In this document: piece after piece, positions 8,401 to 20,400 of the stretch
Position numbering within the stretch: the first letter of the stretch is position 1
Layout: every line of letters starts with the position of its first letter
NCBI RefSeq assembly: GCF_000003605.2
Contig: NW_003156734.1
Location: forward strand, 636,188 to 658,143
Source of the DNA: Saccoglossus kowalevskii
Lineage: Eukaryota; Hemichordata; Enteropneusta; Harrimaniidae
Direction of reading: 5' to 3'
DNA length: 21,956 bases
Program-made: the position numbers and the translations under genes
The notes under the pieces: generated by a model
What the model was told of the DNA's origin: nothing
What the model saw: only the letters and a program-made list of their open reading frames with translations
Databases searched by the model: none

Positions 8401-11400
8401 ACGTACCTAGAAAAATGACACATTTTTACAGTGTACGAAAAAAATATTTAATTGATTACGTTGTACGTCTAGCCTGTGATTACAGAATTATGGAATTTAT
8501 TTGTTTTCAATTTATGTTGTACGAACAAAAAAATATTGCAATTACGTTGAACGAAAAAAAAACCTTGTCCCCCCCCCCAAATTGGCTGAGTTTAATTTAC
8601 AAGGAACCGACCATGAATGTAGTTGTTAACTGAAATACCATGAGTTACAATGAATGAATAATTATATGACAACAAAAACAAAAAGATGAAATAAATGCCA
8701 AAACCGATTTGCTACATTACTCATGAGTGGAATGGTAATCATTGACCGTCTTTTCAGAACTTTTCAGTCAAACACATCAAATGAATAAAGATGTTTCATA
8801 TCTTGAAACGTCTTTATTTGTATAGCCATTCTAACCAAATCCTTAGTGGGGGTTAAAGGTAATGATCGACTCCTAATACAAAGTTGTGGTTCAAACGCAG
8901 CTAAGTCACCCTTTTCAATAGTTGACAACAAACTTTGATCAAATTCCAAACCTTGTCACTTATAGTCAATTTCTAAGTTCTAATCTACATACTAACGACC
9001 AAACTGTAGGTGCTTAATTAACTAATTAATTAACTAATTGCTTATGAAAAAATGGGGGTGTTACTAATAAGCTTGTAAAAAAAAATGTTAAATATTGAAC
9101 ATACTGTAAAACATGTCTTTTTCGCGAATTTAGCGAGAGAACTGATTCGCTGATTCAACATGTCGTTAATGATTTTATTATCAATTTAAAATGGCTGCCA
9201 GACAAAGAAATCAACCATGACAAGAGAGATTCGTTAAATCAACATTTCGCTATAACGTCATTTTACCACAATTCGCTAAAATTGCATGCCGCTTTTTCAA
9301 CATGTTTTACAGTAATTCTTCTTTTTGTGGTATTGAATACTCTTAATACTCAAAAAAAAAATATTTGTTTCAATTTTCTCTGGAACATCTCCAAAGCAAA
9401 AACCTTTTTTTTGTCTAAGTGCAAATTTGAAACAATTCATATCATTAGCTGCTTATAACTATGTGACTTTGTGATGTCATTATAATTATTTAGTTCCGTG
9501 TTTGGTCCGCCAAAGATGACTTAAAAGATACTCAGTTTGCCTTGGAGATTGGAATGCAGTTTTTATCATATTTTGAAGATCTGTGGTACATACCATATCC
9601 TTTGCCGAAGCTAGGTAAGTTACAATGGTGGAGAAAGTGTATGTTGTCTGTGATTTTATTCACCTGTTTGCATTTTCTTATAAAACTACATGAAATAAGA
9701 ATATTTTTATTCAATCTTGAAAAATGTCAATATAATTATTATAAGATAGTTTAGATGTGTGTTTTTTTTTATATTGACACAATTGATATTTGTATAAATT
9801 TTAATAGTTTTAAAAACAATGTAGTCACTTTTTTTAGAAAGTCATTTTTTTGCTATTTGTGTTTTTTAATATTTGATAAATGTTTTATTTGTGAAGTATT
9901 TTATTATGCAAGCCTGTAATTGGGGTTTTTGCCTGTTGGCTTTAGCTTAATAGAAAAATAGTTTAATATTTATTTTATTCATATATTTTATTTTACTAAT
10001 TATTTCAACTTTTGGTTTTCATCAAAACCCATGTTAATTAAAATAATGTAAAATAAGATATGTTTGATAAGATACAACAACACAATTACAAAAATGAAAA
10101 ACAGTAATAATAAAACAAAAGATATGAAATATAATGACAATTTATCAGACTGGCAAAATGTATAGTTTTCATTTATGTACCATATTTACTCTATTAGTAG
10201 CGCATGCATGTGCAAATATACAATACATGCAACTATTGGGTGCATTGCAAATAAGATAATGTTTTGATTATATTTTTTAAAGATAATACGCTTTTATTTT
10301 TGTGTTCTATATTTATTTTTTATATCTGTTATTTGTTTCAAGACATGGTGATAATTGATATAGATGGCAGTGGTGCAATGGAAAACTGGGGTTTGATAAC
10401 ATTTAATAGTCCTATGGTGTTATATAATAAAGTTAACGATTCACTGTCACAACAAGTGACTGTTGCAATGACAGTGGTTCATGAATTAACACACATGGTA
10501 GGTTGAAGGCACATATGCTGCAACTTTTCATCTAAAAAAAGTGTGAAGTAAATCTTTTGTTGTTTAAATATATTAAATGTCCCTGTTGTCTCAGGCAAGC
10601 AAATTACTAGTGTTATCATTTGTTAAAAAGGTTATCATAAGATGGATAGATTATACAATTTTTTTTTTTTTTTTTATTGTATTTTTTTTTTGTGGATAGC
10701 AAAAATGATCTATTGTAATTTTTACTATAATTTCCCATTACTGTATTCGGAATATTGCTCAAAACAGTTCAAAATAATTCCTAGTATCACAGCACAGAAA
10801 TTTAGCAAACTAATATTATGATTTACATAAATATGAATAATTAATGTGTTTATTTATTTTAATATTGCAGTGGTTTGGTAATATAGTAACCCTTGATTGG
10901 TGGGATGACACGTGGTTGAAGGAAGGTTTTGCAGATTTCTTTCAGTTTTGGGGAGTAGACCATTTAAAACCAGGCTGGCATGTAGTAAGTATATAAGAAC
11001 TTAATTTTTTCTCCCATAATCACCATGGCAACCTGCATCATTTGATATCTGTAGGTGTTAAAAAGTTCTCCTTCTCCGTCATAATAAATATTTAACTCTT
11101 TGAGTGCCAAAGTCAAATTCTGTTACCATTTACGAAAAAAAAAATTCACAGATTTTTTTCAAAATTCTGAATAAGACCTGTAGCTCATAGAAAATGATGT
11201 CCAAAATGATCAAAACAGTTTCATAGAAAAATACTAAAAAATCAGCAAAATGGTGCACAAAGATTTTGGTGGGAAGAATTATGACATTCTAATGATTTAT
11301 ATTAATGTTTGTCATAAGTTGTGTACTTTTAGTCTGCAAAATATAATGATATTTATATAGAAAATAAATGTCTAAAGTACCATTATTAATATTAATATTA

Positions 11401-14400
11401 TCATAATGCTTCTAATATCTTTGGGTGGATACAGTACAATCACGTTAATCAAAATAAACACTATCAGTTTACATAAATGTGATTTTTTTGCATTTTCGGC
11501 CCAAAAGATAGCTTTATGTTTAATTGTTGACAAATAGGTGAGTGTATGTTGTATTATAAAACAGGAGACAAATATTAATAAGATACGTCTTATGAAGCCA
11601 AACAAAACAAAATCTTGATTTTCAAGCAAAGGATTATGGGTAAAGTATGACATCATATTATCTTTACCCATAATCCTTTGCTTGAGAATAAAGATGGCTG
11701 ACAACTTAATACTTTATAATACCGTAATTCAACTTTAATACCAAGTACATGCTATCATATCATACCGTTCAATAAGCTTTAATATGTAAAGTTAAATATC
11801 AAGAGAATGAAAAGTGATATAAAAAAACTGTAAATTGCATTCTCCTACATTTGTGAAGCTTTTCCCTCAGGGGTCATTATGTTGTTTGGATTGATGTTTT
11901 CTTTAAAGTAATTACACTGTTTTGAATTTTGAAATTTGAAAAGTAGTCTCTGTCAATTAGTCTAAAACTAATTTGTGATTGCTGCTGATTTGACATTGTA
12001 CTAAATAATATGTGTATTCTTATTTCTGTTTAGTATGAAGAGTTCTATCAAGATAGGATAACATTCCAAGCATTTTTAGCGGATATGGATCCTGATTCCC
12101 AGTCTATTGTCGCACCAGCCGGAAAGTACAGACCACCTGTGGAACAGTTTGCTACAACCTCCTATAAAAAGGTACTATATGAATATTGATAGGTTTAAGT
12201 TTAATATATATTGTAATGAGATTGTATCTACAGTCCTGTAGCCTTGTCATCACTAATCATCAACAACAACAACAAATCTGGATAACTTTCAGTATTTCTG
12301 AGTGTGTTAAAATAATATTGTTTGATTTTGTATCTTGATACAATTGATAATATTTTTTGTGAAATAAAAATACTGTTTTGGCAGTAAACAGTATTCGGTT
12401 CAATGAAATAATGAGATTGATTTTCTGTATGCTAGGGAAACCTGGGACACATATTTCATCAAACAATTACTGCAATGTATGCAGCCAAAGAAGGTTTTCA
12501 TTTTATTCTGTATCAAAAAAAAAATAATTTAAGCATGCTTAATAACAACTTGAAATATCCACATTGCCTCTCGTACACTGTGTTGATTTCAAACTTAAAT
12601 TAACTGTGACCGATTATTAAAGATACGCTATGAAATGTACAAAGCTACAGAATCTTACGATTTACAGCGACTCACAAAATTGATGGTAATTTGCCGCCTG
12701 TAATATTGAAGCAATTTATAGTGCTCTTTACCGATTTCCGATTTTTGAAATGAATAAAAGACGTCTATTCTGAGAATAGTGACAATACGTTTTTACAGCT
12801 AAGGTAAAACACATTTCACAGTGGTAAATCAGGATGCATTAGACATTAATTGGCACACCATGCTGTGAGCAGTTTCTCTTTGTGCTTTAATGGTCTTCAA
12901 GCGATATATTCTCCCTAATTCAATCAACCTTGCACAGATAATTTCCCACAACCATAAATACAGCATGTATGACACTTAATTTTGATTGGTGCTTCCTCTC
13001 TCTTCTCCAGGGTGCTGCCATGGTGATGATGATGCAGACTTTCTTGGGAGAAGAGACGTTTTATGAGGGTGTGCGGAATTACTTAATGCGTCATTTGTAT
13101 GGCAGTGTCAAACGAACCGATTTGTGGGCATGCTTGACAGAGGTATGTGCTTTACCGCTGATATGAACATCATTAATACTGCATAAATCAATATGAGATT
13201 CCCTGAAGGCTATCAGGATTCCAGTGAAATTAGTTTACATGTATTTGCATTCAACATTAATCACCATCAACGATGCTCCTGTAAATCAAACACATGATTC
13301 ATTTTCATGCCGAACTAATGTTGAGACGGACTGTTCCTTTGGTACATGCAACCATGAGTCAATAATGTGAAGGAAGAAATATATTACAAAAACAACATTC
13401 AGAGAGTTTGATGTTTACACAGGATATAAAGAGTTGTTTTGTGGTGTATTTCTCATCCAACCATGTTTAAAAGAGCTAGGCTATAAATGATTAAAAAACT
13501 TGGGTATTTGAGTGCATATATATGACCTTTATTTATTTATTTTTATTTATTTGTTTGTTTATTTAATTTGGTGCAACACTCTTTGAACAGGGACTAGCTA
13601 TAAAAACAAGGAGCTGGAAAGTAATTCATAACAAAAAATAAAAAGCATACATGATTTCATGACTAAAAAAATCTTTCTTTTTTAGTTCCCGTTAGGACAT
13701 GTATCTTAGAAATGCCTGGACCAATCACAATCAAACTTCACACATACATCATACATGATATCATACATATGCACGTCAATTTGTTTTATGATCTGATTCA
13801 AGATGGCTGAATGGCGGCCATTTTTGTGCTAAAAAAGCATTTCTCGGCTGTTTAAAGATGGATTTTGTTCAAACTTGATATATACATTAGACATTATGGG
13901 ACCTTGATGCAAATAAATTTGTTTTTCAGATAACATTCAAAATGGCCGACTGGCAGCCATTTTGTTTTAATGAATGGGCTTCTAGACCCATATCTCCGAC
14001 TTGTTTTGACTGATTATGTTCAAATTTTAAATATTCATTATACATCATGTCATAGATAGACAGATATATTGGTTTGACGATCCTATTCAAAATGGCCGAT
14101 AGATTGTCATTTTTGTGCTAAAAAATCATCAAATATCAAGCATTTCTGGCATTTATGGATGAATTTCGTTCAAACTTGGTACATTGTACATACATTAGAC
14201 ATTACGGGTTCCTGATGCACGTCATTTTATTTTTCAGATCAGATTCAAAATGGCTGTCTGGCAGCCAATTTGTTTTAATGAATGGGTTTCCAGACCCATA
14301 TGTCTGACTTGTTTTGATTATGTTCAAATTTTTAATATTCATTATATATTATGTCACAGATATACGGATATATTGGTTTGACAATCCTTTTCAAAGTGGC

Positions 14401-17400
14401 CTAATGGTGGCTATTTTTGTGCTAAAATAATCCTCGAATATCAAGCATTTCTTGCATTTATGGATGGATTTTGTTCAAACTTATAACACACATTAGACAT
14501 AACAGGTTCCTGACTGGCTGACTGGCAGCCATTTTGTTTTGCTTCTCGAGCCATATCTCTTAAAGGGCCATTACACATTAGGCTTTGACTGATTATATTC
14601 AAATTTTATTTATTCGTTATACCATAGACCTTCTAAGGGCTATGGTTATACATCATGTTATATATATATACATGTATTTAAAATGGCTGATTTTGAATGC
14701 TGTTCCAGAGCAATATCTCTCAATATGGACAAGTACTTGTTTGACGATCAGATACAAATGTCAATCATTTTAATGTTAAAAAAATCATATTCCTGACATG
14801 GTTATATTCCAGCTATATTACTATAAACAAAACTATATATCTTAAATTTGATAACTAACAGGGACTGTGCCATGCATGGCATGCATGGTGTCAATAACTT
14901 TATTAATTCCTTAAAATTTACTTTCTCTGTTTGCCTGACTATTGATAAATTCACTTGTAGGCTGACATAGGTAAAGGAGACACAGATTTCAGATCTCTGA
15001 TGGAGCCATGGCTGCTATATCCTGGCTATCCACTCGTCACTATATTAAGGCAGGGTAGTGTCATAACAGTGGAACAGGAACAATTCTTAATACAACCTTT
15101 GAAAAAAATCAGGTTAGTTCTCATTTTTAGAATTAAAAAAAAATCAGTTCTAGTCTTCGTGAATCACACTAGTGTATTTTATTATAGTAAAATTAGGAAC
15201 GACGTCAAAAGATCGATGTCTGATAAAAAACTTATTTGCTTTAGTTTGGAGGTGGGGGGTTTTGACCTCAAAAAGTTTCCATCCTACAAAAACGATTTTA
15301 TTTTTTAATGAAGTAAAAAAATCCTTAGAGTATTTGTAGTTCGTTTTTTTTTAAATCAATCATAGACAGAAATAACAAAATGAAAAAAAAACATCCAAGA
15401 CGAGAAAATAGTTTGGTCCGATATGTGTGTCAATTGAGGTCAATTTCCTGGCATAGACCTAGAGCATGCGCAGAACCCAGAAAAGTAGTTTGAAAAGAAA
15501 GCGTATATTTCCCTTCATTTTTACAACCAACTGCTATGCCATATTACTGTTCAATTATCAATTTTTATTTAATGGGGAATGTAGTCTGACGCCATGATCA
15601 ATATTTATCAATTAAGTTTCAGTGGGGGGGGGGGAAACTAAAGGAATTAAGTTTTTTATCCGACATCGATCTTTTGACGTCGTCCCTTAACTGTCAGCAA
15701 TTTATCAAAGCTGAGGTTGAGGGCGCTATTTCATATGTAAGGGAATTATAATTTGTTTCTATCTTTGCTGTACAGTAATTGGTCAATACCACTGACATAT
15801 TATCATTCTGGTAATGTGAATGGTTCTCCAGCCAAACGGATATGGTTCACTGGACACACAGGTTCACTAGTTATTTGTTTATTCAATTCTCGAATTGATA
15901 GCATTCGCATATTGCGTGACCCTGACATAAACAAACCAAAAGGTAGAACAGATTTTGAATGTTCAAAATGCGCAAAGACACAATACACCACTTGCCCGTG
16001 TTTCCAACTCGCAGCGTAAAAAACACCTCAAATAAAAGGGCCAAGATCTTTCAACTAACTTGCATCAGCCTTTGTTTACTGTTCTGCCTATTAAAGCAAG
16101 AAAAACGAATATGCAAATTAACGTTGGCTATATACAGTACTTACATAACAAACTGAGTATTTGTATAATTATTAACTCAAATCCAGCTTTTTTGTTTTGC
16201 TGTATTAAAATTTATACTCGCAGTTTATTTCGGCCTAAGAAGATGTCTTCTTGATTCATGCAAAGAAAACTATGGAAAAGTTGTGCAAATTCAGATCTAG
16301 ATAATTCTACGATGAACTAATTTCTGGCTGATCACTTCCCCTACAGCAACTTTTAACCTGACTGGAGTCAGTGAATCTGATTGGACGCTATTCAACATCA
16401 ATCAAACAGGTTATTATCGTGTTAATTACGACACTGATAACTGGTATAAATTAATCAATCAGTTACAATATGACCACCGAGTAATTTCATGTCAAAACCG
16501 AGCTGCTTTAGTGAGTGATGTCCTAGCAACAACACAGTCACAACATGTCAGGGCCGACTTATCACTACAACTCATGGAGTATCTTGTAAATGAGACAGAC
16601 TATTCACCATGGGTTGCATTGCAGAGTTCTGTTTCATATATTGACAGAATGCTCGGGAGGACTCCTGTGTATGAAAGATTCCAGGTATATTTCAGTTTCT
16701 TTCCCTGATACTTGAATGCATGCACATATCAATCTCAGCACAAGACAAAGTTATATTCAAAATGAAAATTAGAACAGAAGGGTTGTTTTGAAAATGACAG
16801 TATTTCATTTGCACAGCAAGTTTCACATCAATTTTGTTTTGAGAGAAAAACACACAATATGATTAATTTTATTTTCTTCCCAGAATTTCATCCAAAGCCT
16901 GATTAAGCCGATGTATTATAAATTTGGTTGGAATGTGAGTTCGATACAAAATATAGTAAATTAGTAAGTATATATATAAAATTATAGTATAATAATAGTT
17001 TTTACTTGAATAATTTTTAATGAAGCAAGATTTTAAAATAGACATTATGATTAGGTTTTTCATGAGATAGCACTTTATAAATAACAAATTGACGGTAGAT
17101 GGAGATATGATAGCCCTGTCATTTAGTTCCAAACTTGGAATAGCTTTGGTGGCAACTATCCTCTGTATGTACATTTAGCATTTGAATGCACATGCAATAA
17201 AAAAATCAGGAGAGACAACAGTGACATTCAATATCAATATCACTGTTGTCTAGCTGAAACATATATATTTTTAATAAAAGGTGTTTACTGTAACATGCTA
17301 ATTTATTGATTAGCAAAACTGGTATCAAATGGTGGTAAACTCTAGAAGTTTAGACTTATTAATTAAGTTAAATTATATAAAATATGAATTAAATTAAATA

Positions 17401-20400
17401 TTGTGGGGGCCGGCAATTAAGTTCATACCATGCCTTTTCATTTGTGTTTCTGTGATGTCTTCTCGCTTAGAGGCTGTTGTTAGCATCTAAAACAAGATCT
17501 GTGGTATCTATGCATTGGAATTAATGGTCACCAAAAAAGGTATTGTTACTTATGAAGTTGTTGTTTCTTACAGTAAAAAAGCACTCCTGGCAATACAACT
17601 TTCTTGTTACTATGGAAATAGTAACTGCATCAAAATAGCAAGAAGGAAGTTCCATGATTGGCTGAGTACTTCTACTAGGTATTAAAATATTTGTACATGA
17701 GTTGCGTCTACCAGGAGAGTAGCTTGAAATAATCTTTTCATTGATATAAAATTACATACAGGTATTTCAGCACAGCACCATTTTTGATATTTTTTTTTCA
17801 AATCAAAGAAAATCCTATAAACAAGAGATGACGCATGTTCTATTTCAGTATTAATAATTAGTTTCAAATTTCTGCCATTCATTTTTATTAATTTTCAAAA
17901 GTGTACAAAATTAATATAATTATGAAAATTATACTAATAAGTAAATATTTATTATTCAATTTTTAAAAATTCTTCGTAGTTACATGCATTGTATATTTGT
18001 GCATATAGACTTGTGTAAAAGATCCTGTTAAAAGGTTTAATATTATTATCTAATCACAGTGCAAGACTGGTCTGGTCTACTTTAAAATCTGACCAAAAAC
18101 CTATTTGGATATTTTGCACCTCTAAATAAGCAAGTACAGCAATACCATTTAACTTCAGTATCATTTTGGCTATTGTGTAGAAAATATATTATTCTTTTTG
18201 TCGTGAGAATGGAAATTTTTTTTTTGTAAAAAAAAATGGATGTAGTAGACTTTGTGTTGCGCATATGGCAGTTAACATAGAATTCAAATTTGTACACTAC
18301 TAAGCACGCTCCTGTGCAAGTTTGCAATGCATTATGGGAAAGAATTCACATCATATATACAATGCAATTGAAAACTAATTATCACACTGGAAACTGAAAA
18401 ATCAAATGTCAATTTTTTTGAAATGTTTAAAAAAATATTATTGAAGAATAATATATAACTTTTTCCTCCCATGTCACCATGCAAAATTTAGAGAAGAAAA
18501 AATGATTTTACCATAGAAACCATTGCAAAAATGTATATTTTTATAATTTTTCATTTCCAGACTCTTATTTTCTAAAAAAGTTATCCGTTGACCCCATTTT
18601 TTTTTGTAATTTTCAATATTCTAATGACATAAATGAAAATTAATGATATCATGACAAAGAAGACATGTAATCATTTCAGCTCCAATCTTCTTTATGACAT
18701 GATTACTAAATGTGTTTTCTATACTCACCAGGTTGAATAAAGATGTCAGTGATACGATATTATGTACAGGATTAATACACAGCAGTGAAAGAGACTGGGT
18801 TGCTGCCCTCGCAGTGCTACTGAAAAGTAATAATAACAGGTTGTCTGTGAACTCCAGAAAATCTTTAGCTTGCAGTAGATTACCTGTGGTTTTACAAAGA
18901 TACATGGAGCAGTCCACACATGCCGGAGACTTTGCCGATATTATTGGTGATGTGCGGGATTCATCACCGATGGGATTTCAGATAGCTTGGAATTACACCC
19001 TGGAAAACTTTGATACTCTCAGCAAAATGTGAGTGTATATCACAGATATACTGAATTAGACAAATTATACTCACAGTTTTAGAATTAAGTAGAAAATAAA
19101 ATGAAATATAAATGTAATCTCAAGATACTTTTGATCTTTGTAGTCTAGTTAATTGCTGCACTTTGAATAGAAGGTAATTGCTTTTACTGTATTAGCTCTA
19201 TTTGAAGCATGTTAGAAACACGCATAGTTGAATGTATTGCATTCTGGATCATTAAAATATAACTTGTTGACCATAGAAACACCACTGTTGTTTGCATATA
19301 GGTGCATGTGCTACCAATAAAGCAAATACGGTAATTAATTATCAGTGTTTGGCTTCTAATATGTAATTTTTTTTACAGTGATAAAGCCAGTACATATGAT
19401 TTACTATGGAAGTTTGTTAATCACATGAACTCAGACAAAGATCTAGACAATGTAAGTATTATATCATCGTAGAAGTAGAGGCAATTGATTGGATGCATAG
19501 TGAAACAGTTGTGGTATCAGGATGTATTACAATGACATCATTGTTGCATTGCACTGTGGGATATGTGTGTATACAAGTAATGATGAATTCATATATTAAT
19601 AATTTGGCTGTTCAGTGCAATAAAGCAGCGTAATAATTTTCTATATCTCCATACTGTTTAGTTGATATCCTGAAAATCATTTCTAGAAAAATCGTTTTGT
19701 TTTTGTTTTTGTTTTTAGAATATGTATTTAGAGCATCTATGTGTCCTAATGGCATAGTTGTATTATTGAAATTACTGTAGAAATCTTCTCAGGTTTTTTT
19801 AATAGATTTTACATATGATACCAAATACCCGAAACCTGCATTTTTGTGGAGGGAGCTTTTGGGTATAAAAGGCCTGCCTGCCTTCCTTTTGGCTGGAGCT
19901 AGAACAATTATTTCTGTCATTTACAATCATGTTTGACTGCTACTGACTTTCTATGCTAATTAGTGTTTTAATTGCTGTGTTAATTGCACTGGTGAACGTG
20001 ATCTTGTTTTTGACTACGTGTATTATTGTTTTGTTATTCATAGTGATGATTTATCACCATCTTACCATACTTGTCTGACTCATCCCAAAAAATTGCTTAG
20101 TCACGCCAAGAAATGGCCAAAAGACACCAGGTGCCAGATTAGCAGGAATAAATTACGTCTTTTCGGGGGGATTGATTTTTTTTGAAAATCGTTGAAGGTA
20201 AAATTTCTTAGTCAAATATTTTTTATTGGTTTCGCACGGTTTCGCTAAAGCCGATCATTTATAACTGGCCCATGAACGCATGGTTAATGTTGAGGCTAGC
20301 GAAGATGCATTTTTAAGTATTTCAAGAAATCAGTAATTTCCATACAATCATGTTGTCCGTTTGCAGTTGACATGATTGTTCCTCAGTTCTTGTGAAATCT

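Larger units (their letters stand above)
7234..9493 (+). other. Intron 2 (2260 bp)
   Basis: The longest intron. It holds an ~86-bp imperfect direct repeat (about 8433-8604), poly-G tracts near 8262-8280 and 8569-8578, a small hairpin (8784-8818), a TTAATTAAC-type simple repeat (about 9014-9040) and a Tc1/mariner-like MITE (9102-9314). No gene was recognised. Confidence 0.8.

Noticed and set aside
8764-8949. 61-codon minus-strand frame in intron 2 with protein-like composition
   Set aside because: No family recognised, part of it is a hairpin, and there is no supporting exon on either side. It may be an old repeat relic.
11093-11290. AACTCTTTGAGTGCC start resembling a known style of MITE end
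   Set aside because: I could not find an inverted partner or a target duplication nearby.
11372-11704. 110-codon minus-strand frame in intron 5
   Set aside because: It runs through the hairpin and AT-rich sequence, with an Ile/Leu-rich composition typical of non-coding frames.
13471-15000. Tandem units in intron 7 considered as a CRISPR-like or regularly spaced array
   Set aside because: The units are 120-158 bp, diverged throughout and lack short identical repeats with unique spacers; this is satellite-type sequence in a eukaryotic intron.
17127-17164. Possible 38-bp exon between exons 11 and 12 (acceptor ATTTAG, donor GTATGT), phase-compatible if exon 11 ended at 16934
   Set aside because: Its peptide does not resemble the family, while ending exon 11 at GTAAGT (16964) gives the right phase and length without an extra exon.
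16869-17174. 101-codon minus-strand frame over exon 11 and intron 11
   Set aside because: Low-complexity, Tyr/Ile-rich translation of AT-rich intron sequence.
17471-17538. Possible small exon starting AGGCTGTTG after CGCTTAG
   Set aside because: The required phase cannot be met before an in-frame stop, and no suitable donor is present.
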